NCBI GenBank assembly: GCA_951640165.1
Contig: OX621259.1
Coordinates: forward strand, 1,922,001-1,986,000
Reading direction: 5' to 3'
DNA length: 64,000 nucleotides
Source: Pseudoips prasinana
Lineage: Eukaryota; Arthropoda; Insecta; Lepidoptera; Nolidae
A program made the position numbers and the translations under genes. Every line of letters begins with the position of its first letter. Position 1 is the stretch's first letter. Under the pieces are notes generated by a model. It was not told the DNA's origin, did not search any database, and worked only from the letters and a program-made list of their open reading frames with translations. Positions 36,177 through 47,033 of this stretch are shown here, piece after piece.

Positions 36177-37235
36177 TTACATATCGGTATCAACTATAAC
36201 AGCATTGAGGAAAGATGCCGGAGCAGTAAATCCCGTATGCCTCGCATAGCCTAAGTACCATACGATGGACACTATATGTGCACAAGTGCCGATCGTACGT
36301 CGCCCGGTTAAACATGTGCAATACTGTTGGACAATATTATTTGCACTGCTGATTAATATATAACAAAAATATGTTTTTACACGGACATGTCGCGACTGGA
36401 TTCGTCCACGCAAAAGCCAGGCATCTTCGTGTATGCCATAGTCTGGCAGATCATCAAGTGCTCCCTCTCTGTACGTTTCAATTATATATAGACCATTTGA
36501 TAAATGCTCGGCACAGTAAGATCTTGCCAGCTTGAGTTGGTATGTACCTAGCGCTAATAGAATTATATCCTCCTCCGTCATTGAAGGGAAGTTTTCAATC
36601 TGGCTCGCTTCCATCCTCTGAAAATATACTCTTCTGTGGTTAAGCCGTTTTCTCTCTACATACATATGCAGAAGATTCGGGGTATCTATTTTCTGCCTTA
36701 TTATATGGACGAATTCGTCTGCGTGTACGCTATCCACGATGGGTTGGTGGAAGTGATTCGTGATAGCTGCGGCAATCTTAAAATCAGTGAACATATTGGG
36801 CAGTGACTTATTAAAATATTTTTGGCGCAAGAGCTTAAAATCACGTTTAAACCGGCCATTTGCCACTTCCACAACCCACCGGCATAGCGTTACCGATCGA
36901 GCTTCGTTGGATTGTTCAGTGGTCAGCTGTGTCTCTTGGCGGTTCTTTGTTGGTGGGACATAGGATTCATACCCACATTCATCAATGAGGTCCAAGCTGT
37001 CCCTAAAACCTCGATCTAATATAAAAGCATCGTTTGTTCGGAGTAACCAATGTAATGGATGTTGTCCATCATTCATAATATCGCCCATTATTTGCGCATC
37101 TGTTTTTGTTGCAGCGTATGGACTCATTACATCCAATATATATCCATCAGTACATACAAGTAGGAAAGGTTTCAGTAGATTCTGAAACTTGTGTAAACTG
37201 TAGGATAATCTTTGGAATAAAAAGTTAGTGCAGGT
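36177..37235 (-). pseudogene. DDE transposase with C-terminal SWIM zinc finger, N-terminus missing or in another exon
   Basis: The frame is open from the TAA at 36177-36179 back past 37136 to about 37235. An upstream part shows YSLHK and CTDGYIL, whose Asp (codon near 37150) is the likely first catalytic residue. Counting from a TTG at 37136, ILDRGF carries the second Asp (residue 41) and RWVVEVANGRFKR the Glu (residue 90), the pattern of DDE_Tnp_4-type transposases. Residues 273-287 form a SWIM finger (CTC, then CAH), followed by WYLGYARH. There is no internal stop in about 350 codons. The N-terminal DNA-binding part is not seen. Minus-strand sequence near 37225-37200 has a CACTAAC branch-like site, a pyrimidine run and an AG, so a spliced upstream exon is possible. 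I found no terminal repeats. DDE and SWIM are seen; the superfamily is uncertain (PIF/Harbinger-like or relative). Confidence 0.75.
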
Positions 37236-37239
37236 GTTT

Positions 37240-38770
37240 GTACCAATATATTATCAAACTCTTCGCACTTGCGTCCTGTCCATGTCCTGTGCATGAGGAG
37301 TGCATGGCAAAGTCTTACGTAAAAACGTTATTAATAGAAAACATGAACGGAAATGCCGAAAATATTACCTTGGTACTCATTTTCTTACATAAATAAGTGG
37401 TAACTTATATACTCGTATATGTATGTTTATCGCCGGGGCCACGAGACTGTCTAAACAGGTTACTGTGGCCCTGGAAAGCAAAGGGAAACTGAAGGAACAG
37501 GGTTTTTATTAGTTAGTAAGAATGTCGTTTATCTTCAAACGCAATCAGATTTGAGAGTGGCGGCTATAGTAAAAATTGTTCCTCTTGGTAAGACCTTTTA
37601 AACGACACTACAATCATATCTATTGGAGCCGGGTACCATTTTGCTCATTCTTCTTTCAAACATTGTGGAATGTTGGTTCTAAACTGAAAATAACTGATTC
37701 AAATCTATATTTTTTTTCAACAAATCTAGGGAAACAAATACCTACGACAAGGTACACTTAAAATAAGCTTCATTAATCCATGCTAAGCAATGCCAATGCT
37801 TAAATCTGAGCTTAACTTTAATTAACGTCAAGTTAAATTTGAATGTAGCAGAGTAACTTTGTAATGTGTAAGTTCTAACAGTTAAACTTTAACATTATCT
37901 TGTTACGTTGACAAATTTTGCATTTCCAACACAAACTTCACTACTGTCTCACAAAATAAAGGAATAAATCTTTGAGCTCTCGGGTGGATGTCACGCTAAA
38001 ATACGTGACATTTTGTTTATTTTCTGAATATTGTGTCTAGAGTTACACTTTAATATTTCTTAAAACTGGTGTTATGAAAATTTGCATACATATTATATCA
38101 CATACGACCGCATGGAACATTTAAAACGTACCGATTCTATCGCTTAATGAGCAAAAACTATCATTGGCAGAATGAAAGTATCATCATGAGAGTAAGAATT
38201 AGAAATATTAGTACAAAAAACAAAACTAGTGTGCTTTAGACCTCACGACTGAAGTAAAACTTAAATATACGAAACTTAGTTGGCTATGAGAGAAGGAAAC
38301 CAAACGTGTGCTGGAATTTATCTCTCTTGCCCCTGCAGTAATATAAGAAACGTCAGAAAATCTAAAATCTCTCTCTTTCTATCTTATTCTAGCTCTACTG
38401 CCGTTCGCCTCACACGATCAAACTTTTCGCAACATAATGTCAATAATATACAAATCTACAAAACTTCAATATTTTTTGTACAGTTTTAAATTCATCCCCG
38501 ATTTTTAAACTGATTGGTTATTTACGTACTTTTTCATCCACTTCACCCCAGTAAAATTCGGGTCTAACGTGAGTACACTTGTCACTACAATAGTTCTGCA
38601 TCCGTAACGAGCTCCCACGTTTTATATTGACGATTTATTCTGCAGATATAGTCATAAACTTGCGGTGTTTGTAAACAAGTTAATAAACCGAGTGGTATAA
38701 ACGGCGTTAATAGTATAAATAGCTGTGACACAATCTCTTAAAGCTGTTCATTGGTTTAATACCAATAATG
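37240..38770. other. no recognisable feature
   Basis: Upstream side of the minus-strand transposase, where missing exons could lie, but no motif can be read. 37428-37490 holds a small ggggccac/gtggccct inverted motif. Confidence 0.5.
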
Positions 38771-38774
38771 CCTT

Positions 38775-39665
38775 TTGCTTAATGATAAGAAAACAAAAGC
38801 CATCAAATTCTCTACACCTAATGTGAAACAAATGGCCACCAATGTACAGCTTAATGGTTAACACCTGTTGAGACAGCTGTGTTTTTGGGTATCACAATTG
38901 ACTCAAAACTACAATGGGGCCCACAAATAGAAATACTATCAGGCAAATTAAGTTCTGCAGCATATGCAGTTAAAACTATTAGGAGGCTCACTGATGTGGA
39001 TACAGCCAGAATGGTTTAATTCAGTTATTTTCATAGTATAATGCCCTCTGGAATTCTTCTATGGGGTAGCGCTGCGGACATTAACACCATATTTGTATTG
39101 AGAAAAGAGCTGTTAGAGCCATATATAATCTTGGTCCGCGAGTATCTTTAAGAGAAAAGTTTAAAGAGATTAACATTCTGATTGTAGCATGTCAGTTATA
39201 CACACATATATGAAAATCTAAATTATGTGCATAAAAATAAAGAATCCTTCTGTCAAATATAAATACTCGATATAAGCATAACTATATAAAATAAGTAACT
39301 CTTTTATGGGGCAATGTATAAGATTCTACAACAAACTTCCCATTGATATCAGAGAAATGTCTACGAATAAGTTTAAAAGGACTTTAAAAGCCAAATTGTG
39401 TAGCAGGGCTTACTACAAAACTTGTGATTATTTAAATGACAAAACGGTATGGGATTGAGTCGTTCTAGATTAAACACATTTAAGTACATACAATGTCATT
39501 TTATATTAAGAAATAAATATTTAAAAAAAGGACTCCTACTGAGTTTTCTGACAGTTTTTCTCAGTAGCTGCTACGTCATGGACTGCACGGTAGGGTAAAA
39601 AAAATGACGATTCCACACAAATGTAATATTTTAACGGAATAAATGACTTTTGAGTTTGAGTTTAC
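38775..39665 (+). pseudogene. LINE C-terminal relic (Jockey/CR1-like)
   Basis: In shifting frames: KKTKAIKFST, FLGITIDSKLQWGPQIE at about 38890-38940, SAAYAVKTIRRL, then a TAA after RMV. LLWGSAADI and a KRAVRAIYNLG-like block follow near 39100. The tail ends in aataaatgacttttgagtttgagttt at about 39640-39663. It is one decayed LINE 3' half. The MULE lies 70 bp beyond its end. Confidence 0.75.
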
Positions 39666-39724
39666 TGTACTACTGTGTACACAACTAGGCTACTGTTCTA
39701 CGCAACGCTGCTATGGCGGCGGGA

Positions 39725-39734
39725 GGGCACCAGT
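39725..39734. repeat. candidate target-site duplication, left
   Basis: gggcaccagt, identical to 43299-43308 and directly outside the MULE end. Confidence 0.65.
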
Positions 39735-39880
39735 GAGGGTGTATAGTCGTTTCGCACCGTGACCGGTTCGAACCGCGGTATGAATCGCCCAAGAGCTCTT
39801 TTTGAATGTGTCCTTTCGCACCGCGGTTCGAATCGCCCAAGAACTTTTGGTAATGGGTTGATTCGGACCACAATATAGGG
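39735..39880 (+). repeat. MULE left terminal inverted repeat
   Basis: Starts gagggtgtata. It holds two variants of a repeated block built on ccgcggt(at/tc)gaatcgcccaag, at about 39773 and 39820, then gggttgattcggaccac near 39856-39872. Its outer part is about 35 bp shorter than the right repeat. Confidence 0.75.
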
Positions 39881-40359
39881 AAAAAACATTTCTAATTTTG
39901 GATAGGTGAAGTCTGACAGAAGAGATGTAGTTTTTATTGTACATTTCGTACAGTACAACCAGGCACAAAATGATAAAAGATATCGTAGGCCCGCTACATA
40001 TTAAGTATTGATGCAATTGCATTTTACATTTTTTTTACTTACTAATATATTGATTGGCTTAAAATGTAGTAAACATACATCAAATACATGAAAAAAGGTG
40101 ATGGTGTGCACACGCAAGTACATTCCAAGAATCTCAGGTAAAATTTATTATCCCTTTGGTAAAAAGTTGACTTACCGGTCACATAAACAATAGAACAACC
40201 CTACAGCAGGAACACTTGTTTCTGATTGGTAGATGCTTCTAGTGTCATTTTGCTTGCACTTTGGTCATTGAAGACGTCACAGTGTCTTATCAACTTTGAG
40301 AGTGGTGATGTGACTGAATAATTTGTTATTCAAATGTTGTGATGTGTTGATTTTATATG

Positions 40360-41050
40360 GTAAGTACAACTACATTTATTGCAAATTCATTATTAAGTAG
40401 GTAATAGAAACCATGATAATTTATATACATAACAATATAGCATTTCCATTTTTCTATGTTTTTTATTTAATATCAAATTTGCACCTATATAGTACAATGT
40501 AAAACAAATTCATTTAAAAGACATGGTATTGGAAGAAAAAATGTGTTTAAATAGCAATTTTTTATTTTAAAAATAACTAGAAATAAATAAAATGTTTTGT
40601 TTTTAATAGATCTTTTGGATGTATCTTTTGGATGTATATATGAAACAAGTGATCGCTATAAAGTAAAATTTAAACACGTTTTTTTCTTAGATTATAATCT
40701 ATCGAAGTTTGTATAATGAAATAACCAAAAAGCTGCCTGAACTTGATATTACTTCCCAAAGCCTACCAAGTATTGATCAATTGCTAAATCAATTGATATA
40801 CATTAAGGCTATTGTTCCGTTTCTTTAAATTTATCTTTAAAATGTATAAACTATAATTTGTTTCTTTTATTTAATGCATGATGATGATGACATGCACATT
40901 TCACCATTAAATTGTAAATAATAATTGTAAAGATAATAAATAAATAAGAAATAATAGTTGTAACATAAGAAATAATAGTTGTAAAATAAGAAATAATAGT
41001 TGTATTGTAAAATAATTGTTAAGTACATCAAAACTATTATTTTTTTTTAG
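40360..41050 (+). other. probable 5'-UTR intron of the MULE gene
   Basis: A good donor (atg|gtaagt, intron base 40360) and an acceptor after a T-run (tttttttag|gtc, ending 41050) lie upstream of the coding start at 41074. The ATG just before the donor would, if used, hit a TAA 22 bases after the junction, so the upstream exon is probably non-coding. Inferred from splice-site match only. Confidence 0.5.
40944..41006 (+). repeat. 21-bp minisatellite, three copies
   Basis: ataagaaataatagttgtaa-type units start at 40944, 40965 and 40986. They lie inside the probable intron, about 45 bp before its acceptor. Confidence 0.85.
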
Positions 41051-41073
41051 GTCGCTGTTTCAGTTCTGTAAAA

Positions 41074-42462
41074 ATGTCTGGTCACCCTTCAGCTTCACAT
41101 GGTGAGCCTAGCACTGTCGTCTTTCAAAAAACAAAGAGAGGGAGGCAAATGCTCTGTCGCGCTGGATATAACTATGTGTTGAAGAGAACAAACAAGGATG
41201 GGTCTGACTTATGGAGGTGTACTAATAAAGACTCTAGTAAGTGCAATGCAACACTCAAAGTGAAACCAAATCCATTTATAATACTACATGAGACTTCCCA
41301 TAACCATCCACCTAGAGGAGAAGCAGACATGGAAATAGATCGAGAGATGTATTTATGTACTGAAACATTGCAAAAGAACATTAATAAACCAGTAACGCAA
41401 ATTTACGGGGACGCTGTACAAAATCTTATCAATAAAGGAATAGATTTATTAAATCCTTTACCTCAGTTTGATAATATCAAGAAAAAACTTTACAAACTCA
41501 GAAATGAATCGCAAGGTGCTAAGAAACTTAACTTCCATAAAGCCTGTGAACTCGAGGTGCCAAAACGGTACGAAGATTTATTGTTTGCGGAATATAAAGA
41601 AAAACAGAAGCGAATCCTTATTTTCGCAAAGAAAGAAATGGTCAAATATTTGAAAAAATCGACAAAATATCTCATTGATGGTACATTCAAAATTTGTCCA
41701 AAGTGTTTCTGTCAGGTATACACTATTCATGCAGATATCGGCAGCAACCAAGAATATGCCAATGTAGTTCCCGTGCTATATGCGTTGCTTCCCGACAAAA
41801 CAAGGGCTACATATGAAATTTTATTTCAAATGATAAAAAGCCAAGTTAAAGAATGGCAGCCTACAGAAATTTCAATGGACTTTGAAGTGACTGCGATATT
41901 GGCAATAAAAGATTTATTTCCAGAAGTGAAAATACTTGGTTGTTATTGTCACTTTAACCGCTGTTTATGGCGTAAAGCTAAGCAGTTGGGAGTAGTCAAA
42001 TCAAAACTGGGGGTAATCCATGTGAAACTATGCACACAATTGGCACATCTACCCCCAGACTTTTTGGATGAAGGGTGGCTATATGTGATGAGTGAAAGTC
42101 CAAACAATATGGAAGTCACTAAGTTCAATGATTATTTTGTTCAAACATGGCTTGAACATGAGGTACTCTCAAAGACATGGAATATATATAAACAATGTGA
42201 CAGAACCAATAATATGGTGGAGTCATGGAATGCAAAAATAAAGAAAATCATTCCAGAAAAACCCAATATTGCACAATTCCTTAATGGAATAAAAAAAGAC
42301 GCCAACTTTTACTTTAGTAAATCAAACAGACCAGGTGACATACAAATTTCAAAAAGAAAAATAGACACCATAGAAATGAACCAAAGAATTCATAATATCA
42401 TACAACAGTTGTTATCTGGTAGTATAACTGTGGGCCATTGCTTAGAAAAATTAAGATTTTAG
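41074..42462 (+). CDS. FLYWCH zinc finger / MULE transposase, intact
   Basis: 462 codons from ATG 41074 (context aaaaATGtc) to TAG 42460-42462 without a break. Residues 17-79 are a FLYWCH-type zinc finger: GYNYVLKR, WRC (Cys49), Cys57, then HNH (His76, His78), likely used to bind the element ends. Residues about 195-310 are a MULE transposase core. IDGTFK gives Asp202, ISMDFE gives Asp269, and GCYCHFNR is the conserved Cys/His block. RTNNMVESWN gives the probable catalytic Glu383. The protein would cut and rejoin DNA in the nucleus. It is somewhat shorter than plant MURA proteins and has no visible C-terminal SWIM finger. It is the only long undamaged gene in the window. It could still be silent, or a domesticated gene, but the flanking inverted repeats favour a transposon. 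Confidence 0.9.
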   Translation: MSGHPSASHGEPSTVVFQKTKRGRQMLCRAGYNYVLKRTNKDGSDLWRCTNKDSSKCNATLKVKPNPFIILHETSHNHPPRGEADMEIDREMYLCTETLQKNINKPVTQIYGDAVQNLINKGIDLLNPLPQFDNIKKKLYKLRNESQGAKKLNFHKACELEVPKRYEDLLFAEYKEKQKRILIFAKKEMVKYLKKSTKYLIDGTFKICPKCFCQVYTIHADIGSNQEYANVVPVLYALLPDKTRATYEILFQMIKSQVKEWQPTEISMDFEVTAILAIKDLFPEVKILGCYCHFNRCLWRKAKQLGVVKSKLGVIHVKLCTQLAHLPPDFLDEGWLYVMSESPNNMEVTKFNDYFVQTWLEHEVLSKTWNIYKQCDRTNNMVESWNAKIKKIIPEKPNIAQFLNGIKKDANFYFSKSNRPGDIQISKRKIDTIEMNQRIHNIIQQLLSGSITVGHCLEKLRF

Positions 42463-42469
42463 TTTAAGT

Positions 42470-43080
42470 AGTTATACTTTTTTTTTCTTTTTATTGATTT
42501 TACAAGTTTCTTTATCTTTGTTGATTTTTGATAAGTAAATTATAATGAATATCATAATCTGTGATTAGCAAGAGTTAGAATTAAGTTATAATGTTGATTA
42601 AACTGTGATTTTAAACCATTACCGTCTTACTACAAAAATGTAACCAGTATTAATACATACGGATTAGGTCAGTTTTGGCCGATTCTTTTTTTGTGAATTA
42701 GCACTTGTTACACCTGTGATTGCCCTTATTTAACTAATTATAAGTAAATTGTAATGTAAATCTCTGATTAATGAGAGTTAGTTTTAAGTTAAATGTATGA
42801 TGTTGATCAAACTGTGATTTTAAACCATTACCGTCTAACAAAAAAAAAATATAGCTAATATTAATATACACTTGTTATACCATTTGATTGTACATATTTA
42901 ACTAAGTAGTTATAAGTAAATTACAATGTAAATCATGAAACTGTTAAATGTTGATGAAACTGACTGTATATTAAACATGATTTCTAAATCGCATATTTTT
43001 TTACACTTACCACTTTTCTAATCGTCTGTCCAAATGATTAGAAATCTTTAATTATTTCTATGAGTTGAAATCAAGATACA
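42470..43080. other. MULE 3' non-coding region with an internal repeat
   Basis: A segment of about 200 bp is present in two to three diverged tandem copies. taatgaat/taatgtaaat, agagttag, gttgat-aaactgtgattttaaaccattaccgtct occurs at about 42540-42630 and again at about 42745-42840, with a weaker third at about 42915-42980. Confidence 0.7.
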
Positions 43081-43082
43081 CG

Positions 43083-43298
43083 ATATGATTATTAAGTACT
43101 TTCGCTCAGTGGTCCGAATCGACCCATTCCAAAAGATACCTTGGGTTATTCGCACCGCTGCAACCACTGTGGTGTGAATCGCCCTATTCAAAAATAGTAC
43201 TTGGGCGATTCGGACCGCGCGCGGTTCGAATAACTCGTGGTGCGAAACGCCCCAAGACTCACCAGTGACTTGCAACACAAGTTGTTTATACCTACATC
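43083..43298 (-). repeat. MULE right terminal inverted repeat
   Basis: Read on the minus strand, it starts gatgtaggtata. It then has gtttcgcacc, ttcgaaccgcgcgcgg, gaatcgcccaagtac, a further gcgattcacacc block and gggtcgattcggaccac, in the same order as the left repeat. Confidence 0.75.
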
Positions 43299-43308
43299 GG
43301 GCACCAGT
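43299..43308. repeat. candidate target-site duplication, right
   Basis: gggcaccagt, matching 39725-39734. Confidence 0.65.
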
Positions 43309-43486
43309 CTCTCACAAAGTTATACTGTATGTAATTCTCTCTCATCTTTATTAGTCATAAGTATAACTTTGTAGTATATAATAAATAAATTTTGTATTGT
43401 ATTGTAATAACAAAAAGAAAATATTACGCAATTGTACAAAATTTAGTGCAAAATATAGATCTTGTCCTACATACGGAGACACATAA

Positions 43487-43560
43487 TTATAAAATAAAAT
43501 ATATATCTTGGGAAACTGCCGTCTGATCCTAAACTAAGCAAAGCCTGTACAACCATTCGC
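43487..43560 (-). mobile_element. SINE tail fragment
   Basis: tgccgtctgatcctaaactaagcaaagcctgtac matches the tail of family-A SINEs on the minus strand. Head absent. Confidence 0.6.
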
Positions 43561-43805
43561 GTATGTATATATTTCTGAATACATATATTTAATAGAAAAT
43601 CACTTAACGAGTTACCATCTCTTGAGAATGGTCCGTGGAGGAATGAAACACGTATTGGGTAGCATACCAGCGCATGTAATTTGCATTTCTACATTGTCCT
43701 TCTTGCATGTGAATATTTTTGCGCGCGGGAGGGCGGTGCATATTGTGTCCCGGTTCGATTAAACTCACAATTAGCGGTATCAATACTACATACTGATACT
43801 GACTG

Positions 43806-43960
43806 AAACTGTGGTGCAGCGGCTAATACAGTCGCCTCGCCGCGACGACTATTTGTGAGACCCATAAATAGTTGTTCTGAGTCTGGATATAATTTGTGTC
43901 CGTCTATTATAATGTTTGTAAAGTGTCCCGCGACACAGGGATAAGATTCCCTAGTGCGAA
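43806..43960 (+). mobile_element. SINE-like element, degenerate
   Basis: gtggtgcagcggctaatac, cagtcgcctcgccgcgac, then ttgttctgagtctggatat resemble the head and linker of a tRNA-derived SINE of a type different from families A-C. The B box is damaged. Confidence 0.5.
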
Positions 43961-44424
43961 AGTTGTCTTGTAAAAAATTAATGATTAAAACATTATATGC
44001 GTAATACCACATAGTGATTTCCCTAGAGTCACATAACTATATAGGTAGTTAAAGCAAGCGCAAAAAATGTGACTGTGAAATTAAATTTTTGATGAAGAAA
44101 ACCAATTACTTTTTCATTCCGTACGAGGACAAGTCTCTTAGTTGGGGCTGCGGCTGTTTTACTGATTAGATTCTATACACTCAAGTAATGTCACACAAAA
44201 CCTTGAGCCCTACTTCCCACGGATATCAGTGGAGCTCCGAGCCGGCGGCACGGCGCGAACAATTCATCACTAACCAATTACCGAAATAATAGATTCTCTG
44301 AACTTAGACAGAATTTAGACTCTGATTTTAGATAATACTAGCAACTTCTCCTGGCTTCAAACATGTTAAAGGGGAAACTATTCAATTGATTAAGAATAAT
44401 CAAGAATGCTTACTTATCTTAATA

Positions 44425-44625
44425 TCGTATGGGCAGTGGTTACCCTAGTGTCAGAGTTGTTCAAGCTGTCCAGTAGGTGTCCCATGTCGCATAATGACTG
44501 TTGGCTAATGGCTACAACCGGGATCTACAACTTTACGTGCCTTCCTAAGAACGGAGACGCTAAGATATTAAACCACTTTGGTTGTCACCCATCTAAGGAC
44601 TGACCGCGAGCACTAGGTTCGAAAC
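44425..44625 (+). repeat. GGGCAGTGGTTACCCTAG family, best copy
   Basis: Contains all blocks in order: gggcagtggttaccctag, cagagttgttcaagc, ggctacaaccgggat, ttacgtgccttcc, attaaaccactttgg, actgaccgcg. Ends are not defined. Confidence 0.75.
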
Positions 44626-44656
44626 AAAATGTGAACCAACATCCTTAAAATTTTAC

Positions 44657-44866
44657 TCAACTTTCGTCCAAATGGACTTGTCTAGTGTCTAAGAAGTTTC
44701 CATTAAATAAGTATCTAAGCCGTTGTCGTCCATACATTGTATTTCTACGGTAAAAGTCGCGCCGTGTTTCCATTGCATTTAGCACGTTAAAACGTACTTG
44801 TTCGTGAAATGGAACTCGTAAATCTGCCTCATATTTCACGGCGGCTCGTCTACTTACACATTCATG
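44657..44866 (-). other. 70-codon open frame, unidentified
   Basis: The minus-strand frame is rich in Arg, Asn and Phe (RRDFYRRNTMYGRQRLRYL) and lies in less AT-rich DNA than its surroundings. It begins after an in-frame stop, without a clear ATG before residue 40 or so. It could be an exon or a relic of a transposon ORF. I do not recognise it. Confidence 0.3.
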
Positions 44867-44964
44867 GCGCGGCTCCTACCTACGCGCTTTGTATCTACAT
44901 TTATAACCACCCACTGAAAATAGTGATTTCAGTTCAGAATTAACTCAGAAAGTTTACGCGCAGC

Positions 44965-45265
44965 TTTGGTTCAGGTAGTCACAGCGATTTGTTTGTGGCG
45001 CAGTCGCTGAGCCGAATTGGCAAGACTCGGCAATAGGGGAACGCAATCCAGAGTTCTCCCAGGGTACGTGTCCCGAACATCTGGCGCATGGCGCAAAAGG
45101 GGGGCACCTGAGTAGCATACCCGCGTACCTGCGACTTCCCCTATCATGCGCCAAGAGAAGTCCACGGCAGGTAAGGTTTAGTCGGTGCGAGTCCGACATA
45201 TCCACCTGCAGACACTTTTTACGGGTTTCATGAGTAGGCATTCCCCCTGCCATATAAAAAGGTAG
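44965..45265 (+). mobile_element. GC-rich repeat with terminal hairpin, copy 1
   Basis: Shares block order with 49445-49775: tttgtggc-cag-cgctg, cggcaataggggaa, catctggc, ggcgcaaaaggggg, agcatacccgcgt, gcgccaag, then ggtttagtcggtgcgagtcc and gcagacactttt. It looks like the 3' end of a LINE-like element. The hairpin at about 45169-45214 pairs gcaggt with acctgc and gtcgg with ccgac. Confidence 0.7.
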
Positions 45266-45724
45266 TCATCTAGCTACTATACTTTTATGTGTTAGGTTCG
45301 CTTTTGTGTGTTAGCTGCTTCCCATTCTCTGTTAGGTATTCTCTCGGGACAATTTCTACGCCCACCAGGGGATGAGATGGGGTGATGACATTCTATGCCT
45401 ACACGTTCGCTTACCCGTGAACTATTTGTGTGATGTATAGTTGTTCTGAGACTGGCTGTGTTTTGTTCCCATAAATTGCATACTAATTGTAAAATTATAC
45501 ATGGATAAGTAATACATTGCATTGATTGATACGATCAGTGCAAGTGGTTTTTATTTATTAACGCTTTGAATGGTACGAGGCAAAATTAGATAAATATTGT
45601 AATTTTTAATTTTGCCTCGTAATACCTCGAAATCCTTTGACATGGAATACGTTTTGTTAAGTCAACAAAAACTTTGATTTCAATACGATACCAACACGCT
45701 ATTTCAAATATATAAATATTGCCT

Positions 45725-45960
45725 TTCACACCGTAGGTCGTGGATTCGATTCCCAGGTCAGATATGTGTCTGAGAGAAAGAGTCTTTATTCGATACGGCC
45801 TAGAAAAATCTAAAGAACATTGAGGACGGAGTCTTTAGTGAGTACTAATTGTTGAGGCACTCCTATCGGTTTCTAGGTATTTGTTATTCGAGTGGGTCAC
45901 TGGATAGTTTACATATACGACTTGACCCCGTGGGTGGCGCTGCGATAAGATTCCAAGAAT
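45725..45960 (+). mobile_element. SINE-like element with B box
   Basis: cctttcacaccgtaggtcg and ggattcgattcccagg are a SINE tRNA-like head. The body (gagtctttattcg, ccccgtgggtggcgctgcg) is not shared with families A-C in this window. Confidence 0.55.
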
Positions 45961-46029
45961 ACTTTCCAGACTCCTAGTTCTATGTATACATTTGTTGGTA
46001 CAACATAAAATATATCCGCCCATAAAGTT

Positions 46030-47030
46030 GATAGCCCAATGCTCTTAGATAATAACGCAAGTATTCGCAACACGTAATAGCGGCGGCTTTTACGTGTTTT
46101 TGCGGATATGACACCGATCCATCAGCGTTACGCTTTACACGTATTACTTTCAGTATTCAAAGTACCATTCAGGAAGTAAGCGACAGCAAAAGAAAACCTA
46201 TTGAGCCATGAAACCGAACAAATTAAAGGAAACCGGGTCATGTGATACGGGCAAAAATGTTTACCTGGCCATACAAATTGCGTCACTTGATCGACATTTG
46301 TTGTATGAGTAAATCAATGTTATTTTTGTGTAATTTGCAAGTTAATGTTCTACACGTTGTACGGTTTATAGGTAAACTAAGCTACTTAAGTTTCGTCCAC
46401 TATTTAGAGATCACATTTAGTGATAAGGCTGCCAATTGCACAATTTTGTTATGCATCCTTGTCAAAAAGAAAAAAAGATCTGTGGTTGGTTCATGCACGG
46501 ACACTTGTTATTTCCATTTTGCACTGCTAGGGCGCATGTGCGCAAAACAAATAAACTTTCATAGCTTCACATTGAATGCGCTTGATTTACAACCACTAGA
46601 TTCTAACAGTGCTCAGTTATACTTCCTACCACAATAGATAAAGATTCACATAAACAGAAACTTTTTGAAAACAGACACAACTCATAATACGCTTTATTTT
46701 TATCATGACCAAGTGGTGGTCACAAATGGCAAACAAAATAAGTCACAAATCACAACTCCGAGCAGATTATAGAAGATAATCAGGCAGCTCGTAAATCTAA
46801 AGATAAAAACTTCAAATGGTGCGGGCGAGCCAATAAAATTGAATGGCATCAGATTCATTCCACCGTCTTTGCCTCATACAGGGTGGCAGGGGTAGAACAT
46901 ATGTACATGGGGGTGATTCGGATACTCCTCATCATAAAGTATCTAAATTTTGAGTTTGAACGTCAACTCCTCGACCAGCCTGTGTAAGGGCGATCTTCTT
47001 TTCTATTTCTTACCATCGTATATTTTAATA
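46030..47030. other. no recognisable gene; one 131-codon frame
   Basis: The frame 46242-46637 (+) is the longest unexplained one outside the transposons. It is rich in Leu, Phe and Cys and has no recognisable domain. It may be chance. Confidence 0.35.
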
Positions 47031-47033
47031 GAG

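Larger units (their letters stand above)
39735..43298 (+). mobile_element. Mutator-like element (MULE), apparently complete
   Basis: Long degenerate inverted repeats enclose one intact transposase gene, and a 10-bp direct repeat (gggcaccagt) lies on each side at 39725-39734 and 43299-43308. The length is about 3.56 kb. Shared TIR blocks include gtttcgcacc, ttcgaaccgcg, gaatcgcccaag and gattcggaccac. MULEs usually make 8-10 bp target duplications, which fits. The element inserted near, not inside, the LINE relic that ends at about 39665. The repeats have drifted, so the copy is not brand new, but the gene is unbroken. Confidence 0.8.

Noticed and set aside
39665..39724. MULE inserted inside the LINE relic
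   Set aside because: The LINE tail ends at about 39663 and the candidate target duplication begins at 39725, so the elements are adjacent and not nested.
46242..46637. 131-codon frame as a host gene
   Set aside because: No domain, signal or splice context that I can support. Reported only as an unexplained frame.
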